Shown: positions 25,436 to 33,930 of the stretch, one piece after another
How the letters are laid out: each line of letters opens with the position of its first letter
Numbering within the stretch: position 1 is the stretch's first letter
NCBI GenBank assembly: GCA_002310135.1
Contig: DBYK01000001.1
Span: forward strand, 277,710 to 341,709
Length of the DNA: 64,000 nucleotides
Direction of reading: 5' to 3'
DNA from: Caryophanales bacterium UBA1188
Lineage (GTDB): Bacteria; Bacillota_I; Bacilli_A; Izemoplasmatales; UBA1188
The notes under the pieces: generated by a model
Told to the model about the DNA's origin: nothing
What the model saw: the letters and a program-made list of their open reading frames with translations, nothing else
Databases searched by the model: none
Made by a program: the position numbers and the translations under genes

Positions 25436-25896
25436 TTATCAATCTTTTGGATATATTTTTCTATTTCTTTCCTTGAAATAGTTTTTTCTTTTTCAGTTGC
25501 GTTTTTTATTACATAATTTGTTAATTCATCACCAAGTCTATCTTTTAAAACAACTTCACTAGACATTGAATGTGTATATACCAGATTACCATATTTATCT
25601 GTCATATATATATATATATTAAAATATTCAGGATTTTTATTATTGTGAGAGTATTCTATATTATATGTTTGAGCAATTCTATCATTTTGTTCAAATGTCA
25701 ATTCTTTTGCGAACTTAAGATTTTCTAATTCACTCTTTCTCGTAATCCCTAACTTATTTTTCACATCTTGTGATAAATCACCAGAGAATAAAGGAATTTG
25801 CTTGTAAATATCAAGAAATTGTTTTATAGTTATATTGGAAAGGGTGTCTGCCTGTAAAGCAGAATTCACTCCTTTTTTTGTATTTACAGCATACAA
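25354..25896 (-). CDS. Hypothetical protein in accessory patch
   Basis: 180 residues, soluble, with no signal peptide or membrane segment and a basic C-terminus that overlaps the RhuM remnant in a different frame. The last 25 residues (from about SNIKKKNSMIQ) arise from the RhuM DNA read out of frame, so the natural C-terminus may have been lost when the pieces were joined. I do not recognise the family. There is no good ribosome site before the ATG; AAAGGAG occurs ten codons inside. It could be a fragment of a larger gene. Confidence 0.4.
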   Translation of the reverse strand: MYAVNTKKGVNSALQADTLSNITIKQFLDIYKQIPLFSGDLSQDVKNKLGITRKSELENLKFAKELTFEQNDRIAQTYNIEYSHNNKNPEYFNIYIYMTDKYGNLVYTHSMSSEVVLKDRLGDELTNYVIKNATEKEKTISRKEIEKYIQKIDNSNIKKKNSMIQRVHFLHRFKKRGTEK

Positions 25897-25914
25897 ATTA
25901 ATTGTTTTGAACTA

Positions 25915-25945
25915 CAAAAAAAGTGATACTTTTTATCGTATCACT
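25915..25945 (-). terminator. Intrinsic terminator after the AAA ATPase gene
   Basis: AGTGATAC and GTATCACT (25922-25929, 25938-25945) pair around an eight-base loop, followed on the minus strand by seven T. Confidence 0.8.
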
Positions 25946-25958
25946 ATATTTTTAAATA

Positions 25959-25990
25959 TTGGCGGAGCAGTGGATAATGGTATTCGAACC
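25959..25990 (-). other. tRNA 3'-end-like fragment (possible attachment-site remnant)
   Basis: TTGGCGGAGCAG is identical to the CCA-bearing 3' end of the tRNA-Ser at 27204-27215. It is followed by GGA and a TTCGAA T-loop-like motif, but there is no 5' half and the T-arm is malformed. It abuts the stop codon of the ATPase gene. The direct repeat with the intact tRNA brackets that gene. Confidence 0.45.
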
Positions 25991-25994
25991 AAAT

Positions 25995-27035
25995 CTAGTC
26001 AAACAAGAAAACATTTCTTATGTATTCTTTAAATCTAGGTAGTGCAAATGTTATTTTACCTCTTTGTTTTGATATAAGCACCCCATACTTTATTAATCTA
26101 TCTCTATATACAGAAAAAGTTTTTTTATCCATATCAATTTTTTCTATTATTTCATTAATATCGTTAGATTCACAAATGCTATGAAGGATTTCTATTTCTT
26201 TGTTTGATAGTCCTTCCCAAATCTTATCATATACAAAACTTTTTAAATAATAATCATATTCTGATAATATTTTTTTTGAAATAGTTTTTGTATTAGAATT
26301 CCAAAGTAGATATCCTAATACTTGATAGGCATAAGCGTATCCATTAGTAAGCTTAGCCATTTTTACTGCTTCATCTTCATTTATATTAAATATTTCTTGG
26401 TAACTATCTTTTATTGAAGGCAAGTCTAATGGATTTAAAATAATTTGTGATGATCTAGATAAGAATGTTAATGACTTATTTTTTTGAAGCGCTGATAAAT
26501 TTTCATATAAACCAGTCATTAGCATAAATACTTTATAATCTTTCCTAAGTAATGCTTGAAATGTATGAGCAAATACTTTTAGATTATTATTGCTAGTTGC
26601 ATCATCGATAGTAATTAATAATTTTATATTTTTACTAGAAAGATATTCTATCATTTTAAATATGATAATTTCTATATCATTTGATGGTTGATTATTTTCT
26701 ATAGATAAACCAATACCATTAAATGAAAAATTAAATTTTGCTTTAAGAAAAAGATGTTTTACTTTTGAATTATTATAAATTTGAGAGGCAAGAGAATTTA
26801 ACATATCTCTTTCAGGATTCAAATCTACAACAACCCAATCTTTATTCTTTTCAAATTCCTTAGCAAGACGAGACAAAAATACTGTTTTGCCAGTACCTCT
26901 TACACCAGTAATCATAAATACTTGTTTAGGTCTTGTTTCACTATAAAAATTTTCTTCAACTTCCTGTACAAAATTTATTCTTGGAATAAAATTTATTGGT
27001 TCTCTACCAAAGGATAATACGAACGGATTATTCAT
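25995..27035 (-). CDS. AAA/STAND-like ATPase with C-terminal winged helix
   Basis: 346 residues from ATG 27035; GAGGTG six bases upstream contains the alternative GTG start. Walker A GVRGTGKT (about 45-52), Walker B LLITIDDA (about 138-145), a conserved MTGLYENLSAL sensor region, and a C-terminal winged-helix-like part (SNKEIEILHSICESNDINEIIEKIDMDKKTFSVYRDRLIKYGVLISKQRGKITFALP). The layout is that of archaeal-type/Orc1-Cdc6-related ATPases found singly in bacterial accessory regions. Function is unknown; DNA binding by the C-terminus is likely. Five phased CTAACAA repeats precede the gene. Confidence 0.75.
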   Translation of the reverse strand: MNNPFVLSFGREPINFIPRINFVQEVEENFYSETRPKQVFMITGVRGTGKTVFLSRLAKEFEKNKDWVVVDLNPERDMLNSLASQIYNNSKVKHLFLKAKFNFSFNGIGLSIENNQPSNDIEIIIFKMIEYLSSKNIKLLITIDDATSNNNLKVFAHTFQALLRKDYKVFMLMTGLYENLSALQKNKSLTFLSRSSQIILNPLDLPSIKDSYQEIFNINEDEAVKMAKLTNGYAYAYQVLGYLLWNSNTKTISKKILSEYDYYLKSFVYDKIWEGLSNKEIEILHSICESNDINEIIEKIDMDKKTFSVYRDRLIKYGVLISKQRGKITFALPRFKEYIRNVFLFD

Positions 27036-27067
27036 TATATTCACCTCATCATTATTATTTCATATTT

Positions 27068-27132
27068 TTGTTAGAAAATCAATATTTTGTTAGATATTGT
27101 TAGAAATTGTTAGTTTAAATTTTTGTTGTTAG
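27068..27132 (-). repeat. Five helically phased CTAACAA direct repeats upstream of the ATPase gene
   Basis: The heptamer CTAACAA (TTGTTAG on plus) occurs at 27068, 27087, 27097, 27107 and 27126, giving start-to-start distances of 19, 10, 10 and 19 bases. All copies are exact and in the same orientation, on one face of the helix. The array ends 33 bases upstream of the ATPase start codon, an iteron-like arrangement. Confidence 0.75.
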
Positions 27133-27159
27133 CAATCTCGCAAATAGGAAGCAAAACAT

Positions 27160-27191
27160 AAAAATAAAAAGGCACCTGTTTAAGATACCTT
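27160..27191 (-). terminator. Intrinsic terminator of tRNA-Ser
   Basis: On the minus strand AAGGTATCT and AGGTGCCTT form a nine-pair stem (two G.U) with a five-base loop and a TTTATTTTTA tail, just after the tRNA 3' end. Confidence 0.65.
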
Positions 27192-27204
27192 GTCATTTTC
27201 AAGT

Positions 27205-27296
27205 TGGCGGAGCAGGGGAGATTTGAACTCCCGCACCGGTATTACCAATCTACACGCTCTCCAAGCGCGCCTCTTAAGCCTCTTGAGTACTGCTCC
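27205..27296 (-). tRNA. tRNA-Ser(GGA)
   Basis: 92 bases including encoded CCA. Acceptor GGAGCAG pairs with CTGCTCC. The anticodon stem CGCGC/GCGTG encloses loop TTGGAGA (anticodon GGA). There is a long class II variable arm, and the T-arm is GGGAG-TTCAAAT-CTCCC. Confidence 0.95.
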
Positions 27297-27307
27297 AATC
27301 AAATATG

Positions 27308-27316
27308 ATTATATCA
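27308..27316 (-). promoter_or_regulatory. Extended -10 promoter element for tRNA-Ser
   Basis: On the minus strand TGATATAAT (an extended -10 element, TGnTATAAT) lies about 12 bases before the tRNA; no good -35 is present. Confidence 0.45.
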
Positions 27317-27333
27317 AATTATCTATACCAAGA

Positions 27334-27365
27334 AAAGAAAAAAGAGCCGCTAGAAACGGCTCTTT
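27334..27365 (-). terminator. Intrinsic terminator after the small membrane protein gene
   Basis: AAAGAGCCG and CGGCTCTTT form a perfect nine-pair stem with a seven-base loop; TTTTTTCTTTT follows on the minus strand. Confidence 0.9.
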
Positions 27366-27376
27366 AAACTTCTTAA

Positions 27377-27826
27377 TTATTTTAATAACTTTTTATTTGG
27401 TACAAATTCTGAAGCACATAGAGCTAATGCTGCAACAATTGCGAAAATTCCAGATACAATTGGTGCACCAGCTAATTTATACAAATTAGCACCAATATTA
27501 CTATTAACTACAGATGCTTCAATAAATACAAATACTGCACCTAATATTAATAATAATGCTAAACCAAGGCTAATAAGTTTTCCTACTTTTGGATCTAATC
27601 CCATAAATACTAATGCGCATACTGCAACGCTAGATAGACCAATAAATAGATAACCTATAAATGATACTACAGCCCCTAAATCACCAAAGAATGCATCACT
27701 AAATTTAACTCTTGTTTCAAGTAAATTACCAATTAATTGATCAGCAAACATAAGGAAGAATGCTACAAGTCCAAATACTACAGCTGAAGCCTTGATAACA
27801 TTAGATAATGTAAATAATTTTTTCAT
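27377..27826 (-). CDS. Small four-helix membrane protein of unknown function
   Basis: 149 residues with four hydrophobic segments (about 10-30, 48-72, 82-104, 115-140) and a lysine-rich C-terminus (PNKKLLK). The first segment follows a basic start and could be mistaken for a signal peptide, but no cleavage or lipobox motif is present. GGGGGA stands before the ATG, and a strong terminator follows directly, so it is a monocistronic gene. I do not recognise a family. Confidence 0.65.
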   Translation of the reverse strand: MKKLFTLSNVIKASAVVFGLVAFFLMFADQLIGNLLETRVKFSDAFFGDLGAVVSFIGYLFIGLSSVAVCALVFMGLDPKVGKLISLGLALLLILGAVFVFIEASVVNSNIGANLYKLAGAPIVSGIFAIVAALALCASEFVPNKKLLK

Positions 27827-27957
27827 TTTTTTAGTCCCCCATAATTAATATTTTTTTACATATCATTTTTATAATATCATAATTATAAAAAATATGAGGA
27901 TATAATTTAAAATAATCCTTAAAAAATGGTTTTTGATATTTATATTTCCTATCAGTT

Positions 27958-28221
27958 TTGACCTTTATTATACAAGTAAAAAAGACCTATGAATTATTTA
28001 AAGATACATATGTATTTGATTTTTTAGATAAAGAAAAGATAAAGAATGAAAAAGAATTAAAGAACCAATTAATAGATAATATAATTGGATTCTTAAATGA
28101 GTTAGGCACAGGATTCTTATCTTGTAGGAAAAGAATATAGGTTTATTACTCCTACTAATAAAGAATTCTATATAGATTAATTGAGGAATTACCTAAATAT
28201 TTAGAAAAGAGATTAGAATAA
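27958..28221 (+). pseudogene. DUF1016 (YhcG-type PDDEXK nuclease) remnant
   Basis: The plus strand reads KKTYELFKDTYVFDFLDKE...LIDNIIGFLNELGTGF, matching the conserved segment before the catalytic core of DUF1016 nucleases. A frameshift near 28120 leads to VGKEYRFITPTNKEFYID, the start of the core, which ends in a stop. A further frame shift gives a terminal IEELPKYLEKRLE. The N-terminal half and most of the nuclease core are missing. It is the relic of an accessory gene, transcribed opposite to its neighbours. Confidence 0.75.
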
Positions 28222-28247
28222 AAAACTAGAATCTTAAAGATTCTAGT
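28219..28247 (-). terminator. Intrinsic terminator of the Arg-Pro-Cys tRNA cluster
   Basis: ACTAGAATCT and AGATTCTAGT form a ten-pair stem with a three-base loop; TTTTTT follows on the minus strand. Confidence 0.8.
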
Positions 28248-28261
28248 AAGATAATTATAAT

Positions 28262-28335
28262 TGGAGGAGCCTCCCGGATTTGAACCGGGGGTCAGGGAGT
28301 TGCAGTCCCTTGCCTTACCGCTTGGCTAAGGCTCC
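28262..28335 (-). tRNA. tRNA-Cys(GCA)
   Basis: 74 bases with encoded CCA. Acceptor GGAGCCT/AGGCTCC, anticodon arm AGGGA-CTGCAAC-TCCCT (anticodon GCA), T-arm CCCGG-TTCAAAT-CCGGG. Confidence 0.95.
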
Positions 28336-28352
28336 ATCTATTAAGATAAAAA

Positions 28353-28429
28353 TGGTCGGAAAGACAGGATTCGAACCTGCGACCTCCTGGTCCCAAACCA
28401 GGCGCTCTACCAAGCTAAGCTACTTTCCG
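28353..28429 (-). tRNA. tRNA-Pro(TGG)
   Basis: 77 bases with encoded CCA. Acceptor CGGAAAG/CTTTCCG, anticodon loop TTTGGGA (anticodon TGG), T-arm CAGG-TTCGAAT-CCTG. Confidence 0.95.
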
Positions 28430-28449
28430 ATTTTTGAATATTTCCCTAC

Positions 28450-28526
28450 TGGCACGCCCAGCAGGAGTCGAACCCGCAACCTTTTGATCCGTAGTCAAAC
28501 GCTCTATCCAATTGAGCTATGGGCGC
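28450..28526 (-). tRNA. tRNA-Arg(ACG)
   Basis: 77 bases with encoded CCA. Anticodon stem TTTGA/TCAAA encloses CTACGGA (anticodon ACG, presumably deaminated to ICG). T-loop TTCGACT. The first acceptor pair is G.U. Confidence 0.95.
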
Positions 28527-28552
28527 GTATCGAACTTTTTTTACGCATAACT

Positions 28553-28580
28553 ATTATATACTATTTTTTTTATAAATCAA
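28553..28580 (-). promoter_or_regulatory. Promoter of the tRNA cluster
   Basis: On the minus strand TTGATT (28580-28575), 16-base spacer, TATAAT (28558-28553), about 27 bases before tRNA-Arg(ACG). Confidence 0.7.
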
Positions 28581-28582
28581 GT

Positions 28583-28613
28583 AAAAAATTAAGGTGTGGC
28601 TAAAAGTCACACC
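28583..28613 (-). terminator. Intrinsic terminator after the ABC exporter pair
   Basis: GGTGTG and CACACC form a stem with partial inner pairing; TTAATTTTTT follows on the minus strand just past the stop of the exporter gene. Confidence 0.7.
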
Positions 28614-28620
28614 CATAATT

Positions 28621-30816
28621 TTAAATATCATATTTTTTAATAATCTCAACTGGAGTTTTTGAGAGTAATATTAGTATAGGAATAGCGGTACTTATCAAGT
28701 TCACAAAATAAATTGAGACTATTCCAACTATAAATGCGATTATAGATGGATTAATTATTTGGAAACCAAAATCAGATAAACTGAAATTATATGAATAATA
28801 GAATAAGAATAAGAAAGATGCGCTAAACGATATCAGTCCTGTCTTTGTGGTGTATGCGAACATATCACCTACATACATAGAAATGATATCTTTTTTGTAT
28901 ACACCTATACTTCTTAATATTCCTATCTCTTTTATTTTTTGGAAAAGAGTCGCCCTGATCATAAATATTAGATAAAGTGATAGACCTACTATTAATACTG
29001 CATCAAACACAATAGATAGACCATTTCTATCTATGACTTCTAAAAAATAATTCCATTTTGCGTTTTTAGATACGTCTTTAACTGTAGAATATTTTTCTTT
29101 GAGTATTCTAATCATTTCATCTTTATTTTCGCACTCTATATAAGCATTATAATAATAATTTGGATACGAATCTTTATAATCAGATGGATGTATGAATATA
29201 GATGGAGATTTCTCATTAGAAATTCCTACAATTGTTACTATTTTTCTATCATTATCCTGATAGTAACTAACATTCACAGATAATCCAACTAAATCACTAA
29301 ATTCCATAAAGCCACCAAGCTTTGCGGATGTTGAATTTAGAGCATCTTCTGCGATCCATCTCGATAGGACTATTTCTCCTTCTCCTTGAATCTTTCTTCC
29401 ACAGCCTTCCATAATATCATAATTATGATTTATATCTTTAATAGCGAATACATTTGAATAGAACATTCCTCTATTAAAATATACTGTTTGGTAGCTTCCG
29501 GATAATGGAATTTCTATTCCATAACTATTATCGGCTTGGAATGAAATAAATCCAGGTACTTCTTTAGCATCATTATAAATTGTTGAAAGTGAATAACTAT
29601 TTAATTCTCTATCATTTAATTCTACTTTAACTACGTCACTTGGAGTTTTAATGTAATCTCTTTCAGTGATATTTAAATCTGAACTTAATCTTGAGAAAAG
29701 GAATGAAAAGAATACTGCGCTTATTATAAGTGCGAGAGACGTTATTCTGCTTCTTTTAATGAGATTCTCGTTTTTAAAACCATTTTTAATTGCCTTAAAG
29801 AATGAAATATATCTTCTTTTAGATTTTTTATCTTTAGTATAATCATCACTGAAATCATCAAAAGAGAAATCAACATTCTTGTTTTCGATTTCTTTGATAA
29901 AATCACTTGATTTCTTATCTAGAAACTTAACTTCACTAGAATCATTTACTAGGTGGACTTTACTTGGACCATTTGATTTGATATAGATGTCTCCATCTTT
30001 CATAACTATATCAAATGAAATATCATTATCTTCATTTGAATAAAGACTAACATCTATGTTTTTATCTTTAATTTCAGTCTTTTGATAATCTTTAAGATAA
30101 ATATTTCTTGAATCTTCATGGAAAAGACTTGAGCCTTCATTTACTCTATCGCCCACAATCATTCCATCATTTAATTCTATTATTCTATCTGCGTAGAAGT
30201 CTACTAAGTTTTTCTCATGAGATACTAGAATAACTAATCTTTCTTTTGAAATCTTTTTAATGATGTTCATTATTTCAAAAGTATTATTTGAATCAAGGTT
30301 ACCGGTAGGTTCATCTGCGAGTAATACTTTAGGATCTTTTACTAAAGCTCTTGCGATGGCGACTCTTTGGCGTTCACCACCAGATAGAGCTAAGGTATTT
30401 CTTTTCTTGTATTTTAATAGGCCAACAAGGCTTAAAGCTTTTTCTATTCTTCTTTTCCTTTCTTCTTTATCATTTAAGCCTATCATATCTAATACTATGT
30501 TTAGGTTTCCTTCAATTGACATAGTATCTATAAGGTTATAATTTTGGAAGATGAAACCTATATAATTATTTCTAAAATCATCTGCGGTTTTAGGGATATA
30601 TTTCTTTGTCTCTTTTTCGAAATAAGTGATAGATCCACTATCGAATTTATCAAGACATCCTATCACATTTAAAAGAGTTGTCTTTCCACAACCAGATGGA
30701 CCAAAGAAAACATAGAGACCAGTATCTTCGAATTCATAAGATAAGTTATCTATAACGTGATATTCGTTTCTATTACCTTTATTATAATATTTGTTTAAAT
30801 TACTAATCTTTAGCAT
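28621..30816 (-). CDS. Fused ABC ATPase-FtsX permease (MacB-like exporter), second of a pair
   Basis: 731 residues from ATG 30816 (AGGTG six bases upstream; a GTG nine bases earlier overlaps that site). N-terminal ABC domain: Walker A GPSGCGKTT (about 39-47), signature LSGGERQRVAIARAL, Walker B VLLADEPTGNLDS. The acidic linker to about residue 330 is followed by one membrane helix near 350-370, a large extracytoplasmic domain and three C-terminal helices (FtsX-like). Such fusions export or extract peptides and lipids, or act in resistance and stress sensing. The adjacent gene encodes a similar fusion, so the two probably form a heterodimer. Confidence 0.85.
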   Translation of the reverse strand: MLKISNLNKYYNKGNRNEYHVIDNLSYEFEDTGLYVFFGPSGCGKTTLLNVIGCLDKFDSGSITYFEKETKKYIPKTADDFRNNYIGFIFQNYNLIDTMSIEGNLNIVLDMIGLNDKEERKRRIEKALSLVGLLKYKKRNTLALSGGERQRVAIARALVKDPKVLLADEPTGNLDSNNTFEIMNIIKKISKERLVILVSHEKNLVDFYADRIIELNDGMIVGDRVNEGSSLFHEDSRNIYLKDYQKTEIKDKNIDVSLYSNEDNDISFDIVMKDGDIYIKSNGPSKVHLVNDSSEVKFLDKKSSDFIKEIENKNVDFSFDDFSDDYTKDKKSKRRYISFFKAIKNGFKNENLIKRSRITSLALIISAVFFSFLFSRLSSDLNITERDYIKTPSDVVKVELNDRELNSYSLSTIYNDAKEVPGFISFQADNSYGIEIPLSGSYQTVYFNRGMFYSNVFAIKDINHNYDIMEGCGRKIQGEGEIVLSRWIAEDALNSTSAKLGGFMEFSDLVGLSVNVSYYQDNDRKIVTIVGISNEKSPSIFIHPSDYKDSYPNYYYNAYIECENKDEMIRILKEKYSTVKDVSKNAKWNYFLEVIDRNGLSIVFDAVLIVGLSLYLIFMIRATLFQKIKEIGILRSIGVYKKDIISMYVGDMFAYTTKTGLISFSASFLFLFYYSYNFSLSDFGFQIINPSIIAFIVGIVSIYFVNLISTAIPILILLSKTPVEIIKKYDI

Positions 30817-30825
30817 CTCTTTCAC

Positions 30826-33045
30826 CTACCTTTCATCAAGAGAAGATTTGATGGTCTTCTTGAATAATTTCTTCGAGAATCTTCTCGCTAAAAGATAGTT
30901 CATCAGAAGAACTAAAACTAAGACAATTATGAAATCCATTACTTTGATAGTCTTTAAGAATTCTAAGAAATCACCATATGAAACAATTCTTAGTACTAAA
31001 TAAAATGCAATCACTAAGATATAGGACATTATTCCAATAAATAAGAATTCTAAGCTAAACATGTTCGCTATTTCTTTTTCTTTTGCGCCTATAGTCCTAA
31101 GTATTTCAATGTCTTCATTTCTTGATTTCATAGAATGAAGTAATATTACATACACTATAAAGAATGTAACCATTAAGAATATTCCAATTATAGTTGCGAT
31201 TATCGCATTTAGTACCTTATCAAGACCACCTATACTTATAGTTCCATCCTTGCTTGGGACGATAACTCTATAACCGTCATTTTTTAATCTATTTCTAAGT
31301 AGTGACATATATCCAACATTATCTATGAAGATTGATATTTGGAAACAGTCATCTAACTTTTCCATTATAGCGTTATAAACATTAGTGCTCACAAAGAAAG
31401 GATAGCTGTCTTCTACAGTAATCTTTTTAAATTCTGCATTATCAAAAACATATAAATCTTCGTAAATAGTTGAGATTTTAATATTCTTTTTATATACAGA
31501 ATAGGTACTATAATATTCATTATCTTGAAGTTCATCACTTGGTTTAAGTGCAATGTAATCATTCTTGTAATAATTATCTTCTTCATTATCGTTATAGGTG
31601 ATTATGGATAAATATCTATAAAATGATAATTTACTTCTATTCTTAAATTCTTGATAAGTGAAATATATTAAATCCCCTTCACCAAGTGGAATAGTATCCA
31701 TATCTATGACCCCAACTACTTTATAGATTGAATCTTCATAAAATTCATTTGCTATAGAAATATTTTTACCTATTAAGGCATTAAATCCGTTCTCTTTACC
31801 ATCATTTTTAAAAGAATAATCATATACGAAATTTTCTTCACTTGCGGTTATAACTACTTCATTATCAGAAGATGGAAGCGATCCATATAGTCTATATTTA
31901 GAATTGATGTTGTCGATATAATTAGGTTTTAGTGTCCCTACATAATTTGTGAGTTTATAAAAACCATTGTTATTAGGAACATTAACTCTTACATCTTCAA
32001 TTCTAATATAGATGGATGTATCTAGATATGTATCTTCTTTAACTATGTAATCGACATGATTCATATTTTTAATTTCATTTATATCATCATCACTAATCAT
32101 AGACTTATCTTTTTTATAGATAATCATTCTTGATGGACTAGTATTTATGTAAGGTGAATAAGTTGTCGATTCATTTTGAGTGGAATAAACTCTATATATT
32201 GCAATTCCAGAAAAAACAAATAAAGACATAAGAAATATTATCGAAAGATAGAAGAATAATCTTTTTGGTGAACTAAAGATATCTACTCTAGATAAATGGA
32301 GTGCATCCTTAAGCTTTATCTTTTTAGGTTCAACTTCACTTATGTCTATGTTAGATACATCATCAACATCTTTTAGTTTCTTATCTTCTTTTACTTCACC
32401 ATCAAACATTCTGATTACTCTTGTGGCGTATTCTTTAACTTCATTATAGTCATGGGTCACAATTAGAACTAAAACATCTTTTGATAATTCAAAAAGAAGA
32501 TCTATTATTTCTTTACTAGTTTTTGAATCTAGGTTTCCAGTTGGTTCATCGGCTGCGATGATTAGAGGACTTTTTGCGAGGGCTCTCGCTATAACGACTC
32601 TTTGTTTCTCACCACCTGATAATTTAGAAGCTTTAGAATGCATTTTCTTCTTTAGACCTACACGCTCTAGAAGTTCTAATACTTTCTCTTTTCTTTTTTC
32701 TTCATCAACATATGAAAATAGTAAGGCAGCTTCAACATTTTCATATACTGTATATGAATCTATAATATTATAATTTTGGAAGATGAAACCGACATATTTG
32801 TTTCTATAATCTTCTAGTTCTTCTTTAGAAAAGCCAGATGTAGCTTCACCATTTAAAAACATCTCTCCTTCTTCAAAACTATCTATCCCAGATAAGATGT
32901 TTAAAAGAGTGGATTTACCACTTCCAGATTCACCAGTTATTGCGACGAATTCACCTAACTTAAATTCTAGATTAACTTTTCTAATACCGACAGAAAGATT
33001 ATTTCCAGTAGAATATATCTTTCCTACGTTTTCAAGCTTAAGCAT
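30826..33045 (-). CDS. Fused ABC ATPase-FtsX permease (MacB-like exporter), first of a pair
   Basis: 739 residues. ABC domain with Walker A GESGSGKST (about 35-43), signature LSGGEKQRVVIARAL, Walker B LIIAADEPTGNLDSKTS. One helix at about 265-290, a roughly 330-residue extracytoplasmic region and three helices after about 610 (LNAIIATIIGIFLMVTFFIVYVIL and following) make the FtsX half. AAGGAGG precedes the start. The stop is nine bases before the start of the second fusion. Substrate unknown; no dedicated sensor kinase or regulator is adjacent. Confidence 0.85.
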   Translation of the reverse strand: MLKLENVGKIYSTGNNLSVGIRKVNLEFKLGEFVAITGESGSGKSTLLNILSGIDSFEEGEMFLNGEATSGFSKEELEDYRNKYVGFIFQNYNIIDSYTVYENVEAALLFSYVDEEKRKEKVLELLERVGLKKKMHSKASKLSGGEKQRVVIARALAKSPLIIAADEPTGNLDSKTSKEIIDLLFELSKDVLVLIVTHDYNEVKEYATRVIRMFDGEVKEDKKLKDVDDVSNIDISEVEPKKIKLKDALHLSRVDIFSSPKRLFFYLSIIFLMSLFVFSGIAIYRVYSTQNESTTYSPYINTSPSRMIIYKKDKSMISDDDINEIKNMNHVDYIVKEDTYLDTSIYIRIEDVRVNVPNNNGFYKLTNYVGTLKPNYIDNINSKYRLYGSLPSSDNEVVITASEENFVYDYSFKNDGKENGFNALIGKNISIANEFYEDSIYKVVGVIDMDTIPLGEGDLIYFTYQEFKNRSKLSFYRYLSIITYNDNEEDNYYKNDYIALKPSDELQDNEYYSTYSVYKKNIKISTIYEDLYVFDNAEFKKITVEDSYPFFVSTNVYNAIMEKLDDCFQISIFIDNVGYMSLLRNRLKNDGYRVIVPSKDGTISIGGLDKVLNAIIATIIGIFLMVTFFIVYVILLHSMKSRNEDIEILRTIGAKEKEIANMFSLEFLFIGIMSYILVIAFYLVLRIVSYGDFLEFLKTIKVMDFIIVLVLVLLMNYLLARRFSKKLFKKTIKSSLDER

Positions 33046-33054
33046 AATTCCTCC

Positions 33055-33930
33055 TTATTTAGATAGTATTTCTACAGAGTCTTCATGTACGACTATAGTG
33101 TGTTCCCACTGAGCACTCAGCTTTCTATCTTTAGTATATACTGTCCAGTGATCTTTATAATCTAATTCAATGAACCTTTCACCTTCATTTATCATAGGTT
33201 CAATGGTGAAGACCATTCCAGGAACTATTAGATATGTTTTATCTTTTATTGGATAGTGTAGAACTAGTGGGTCTTCATGCATAGAAAGTCCCACACCATG
33301 TCCACAATATTCATGAACTACACTAAAACCATTTCTTTTTGCGTGACCTTCAATGATTTTGCCTAAATCATTTAGTGTAGTTTCATATGGCACTATAGCC
33401 TCTATTGCCTTATCTAAGCATTCTTTAGTAACTCTTATCAGTTTTGAGGCGTTTTTAGATATATTACCTATTGAATACATCCTAGATGCATCTGCGTAAT
33501 ATCCTTTATAGACTAAAGTCGCATCTACATTTATGATATCTCCTTCATTTAAGATTACATAATCACTTGGAACTCCATGACAGACAACTTCATTTTTAGA
33601 TGTGCAAATGTGTTTAGGATAACCTTGGTAATGGAAGTCTGCGCTTTCTGCGTCATTCTCTTTTAGATATTTAACACATAATCTATCTATTTCTTCAGTT
33701 GTCATTCTTGGACGCAAATTCTTCTCTATATAATCAAGCATACCATTATTGATTATTCCAGCTTTTCTAATACCTTCTATTTGAAGAGAATTCTTAATCA
33801 TTCTTCTTGGTGGAATTAAATATCCCATCTTTCTTTTCTCTTCAAGTTTAAGGTCAAAATCTTTATGACAATCTTTATATAATTTATTTAATCCACACCA
33901 ACATAAATCATTATCATTATATGTCTTCAT
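33055..33930 (-). CDS. map: Methionine aminopeptidase type I with N-terminal SEC-C zinc motif
   Basis: 291 residues from ATG 33930 (AAGGAG eight bases upstream; an earlier Met lies inside the previous gene). The SEC-C-like motif CWCGLNKLYKDCH (Cys10, Cys12, Cys21, His22) precedes the pita-bread catalytic domain. Metal ligands are two Asp in NVDATLVYKGYYADASRMY, His in HEYCGHGVGLSMHEDP, Glu in TIEPMI and Glu in QWEHTIVV. It removes the initiator Met from nascent proteins. The SEC-C extension probably docks on ribosomes or partners. Here map lies outside the usual ribosomal-protein operon and could be a second copy. Confidence 0.92.
   Translation of the reverse strand: MKTYNDNDLCWCGLNKLYKDCHKDFDLKLEEKRKMGYLIPPRRMIKNSLQIEGIRKAGIINNGMLDYIEKNLRPRMTTEEIDRLCVKYLKENDAESADFHYQGYPKHICTSKNEVVCHGVPSDYVILNEGDIINVDATLVYKGYYADASRMYSIGNISKNASKLIRVTKECLDKAIEAIVPYETTLNDLGKIIEGHAKRNGFSVVHEYCGHGVGLSMHEDPLVLHYPIKDKTYLIVPGMVFTIEPMINEGERFIELDYKDHWTVYTKDRKLSAQWEHTIVVHEDSVEILSK

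Noticed and set aside
25354..25896. The 180-residue ORF as the missing N-terminus of RhuM by a single frameshift
   Set aside because: Its sequence upstream of the overlap does not resemble RhuM, and the RhuM frame itself is closed by a stop at about 25436.
27045..27140. CTAACAA repeats as a CRISPR array
   Set aside because: The unit is only seven bases with ten-base periodicity and there are no spacers of CRISPR size.
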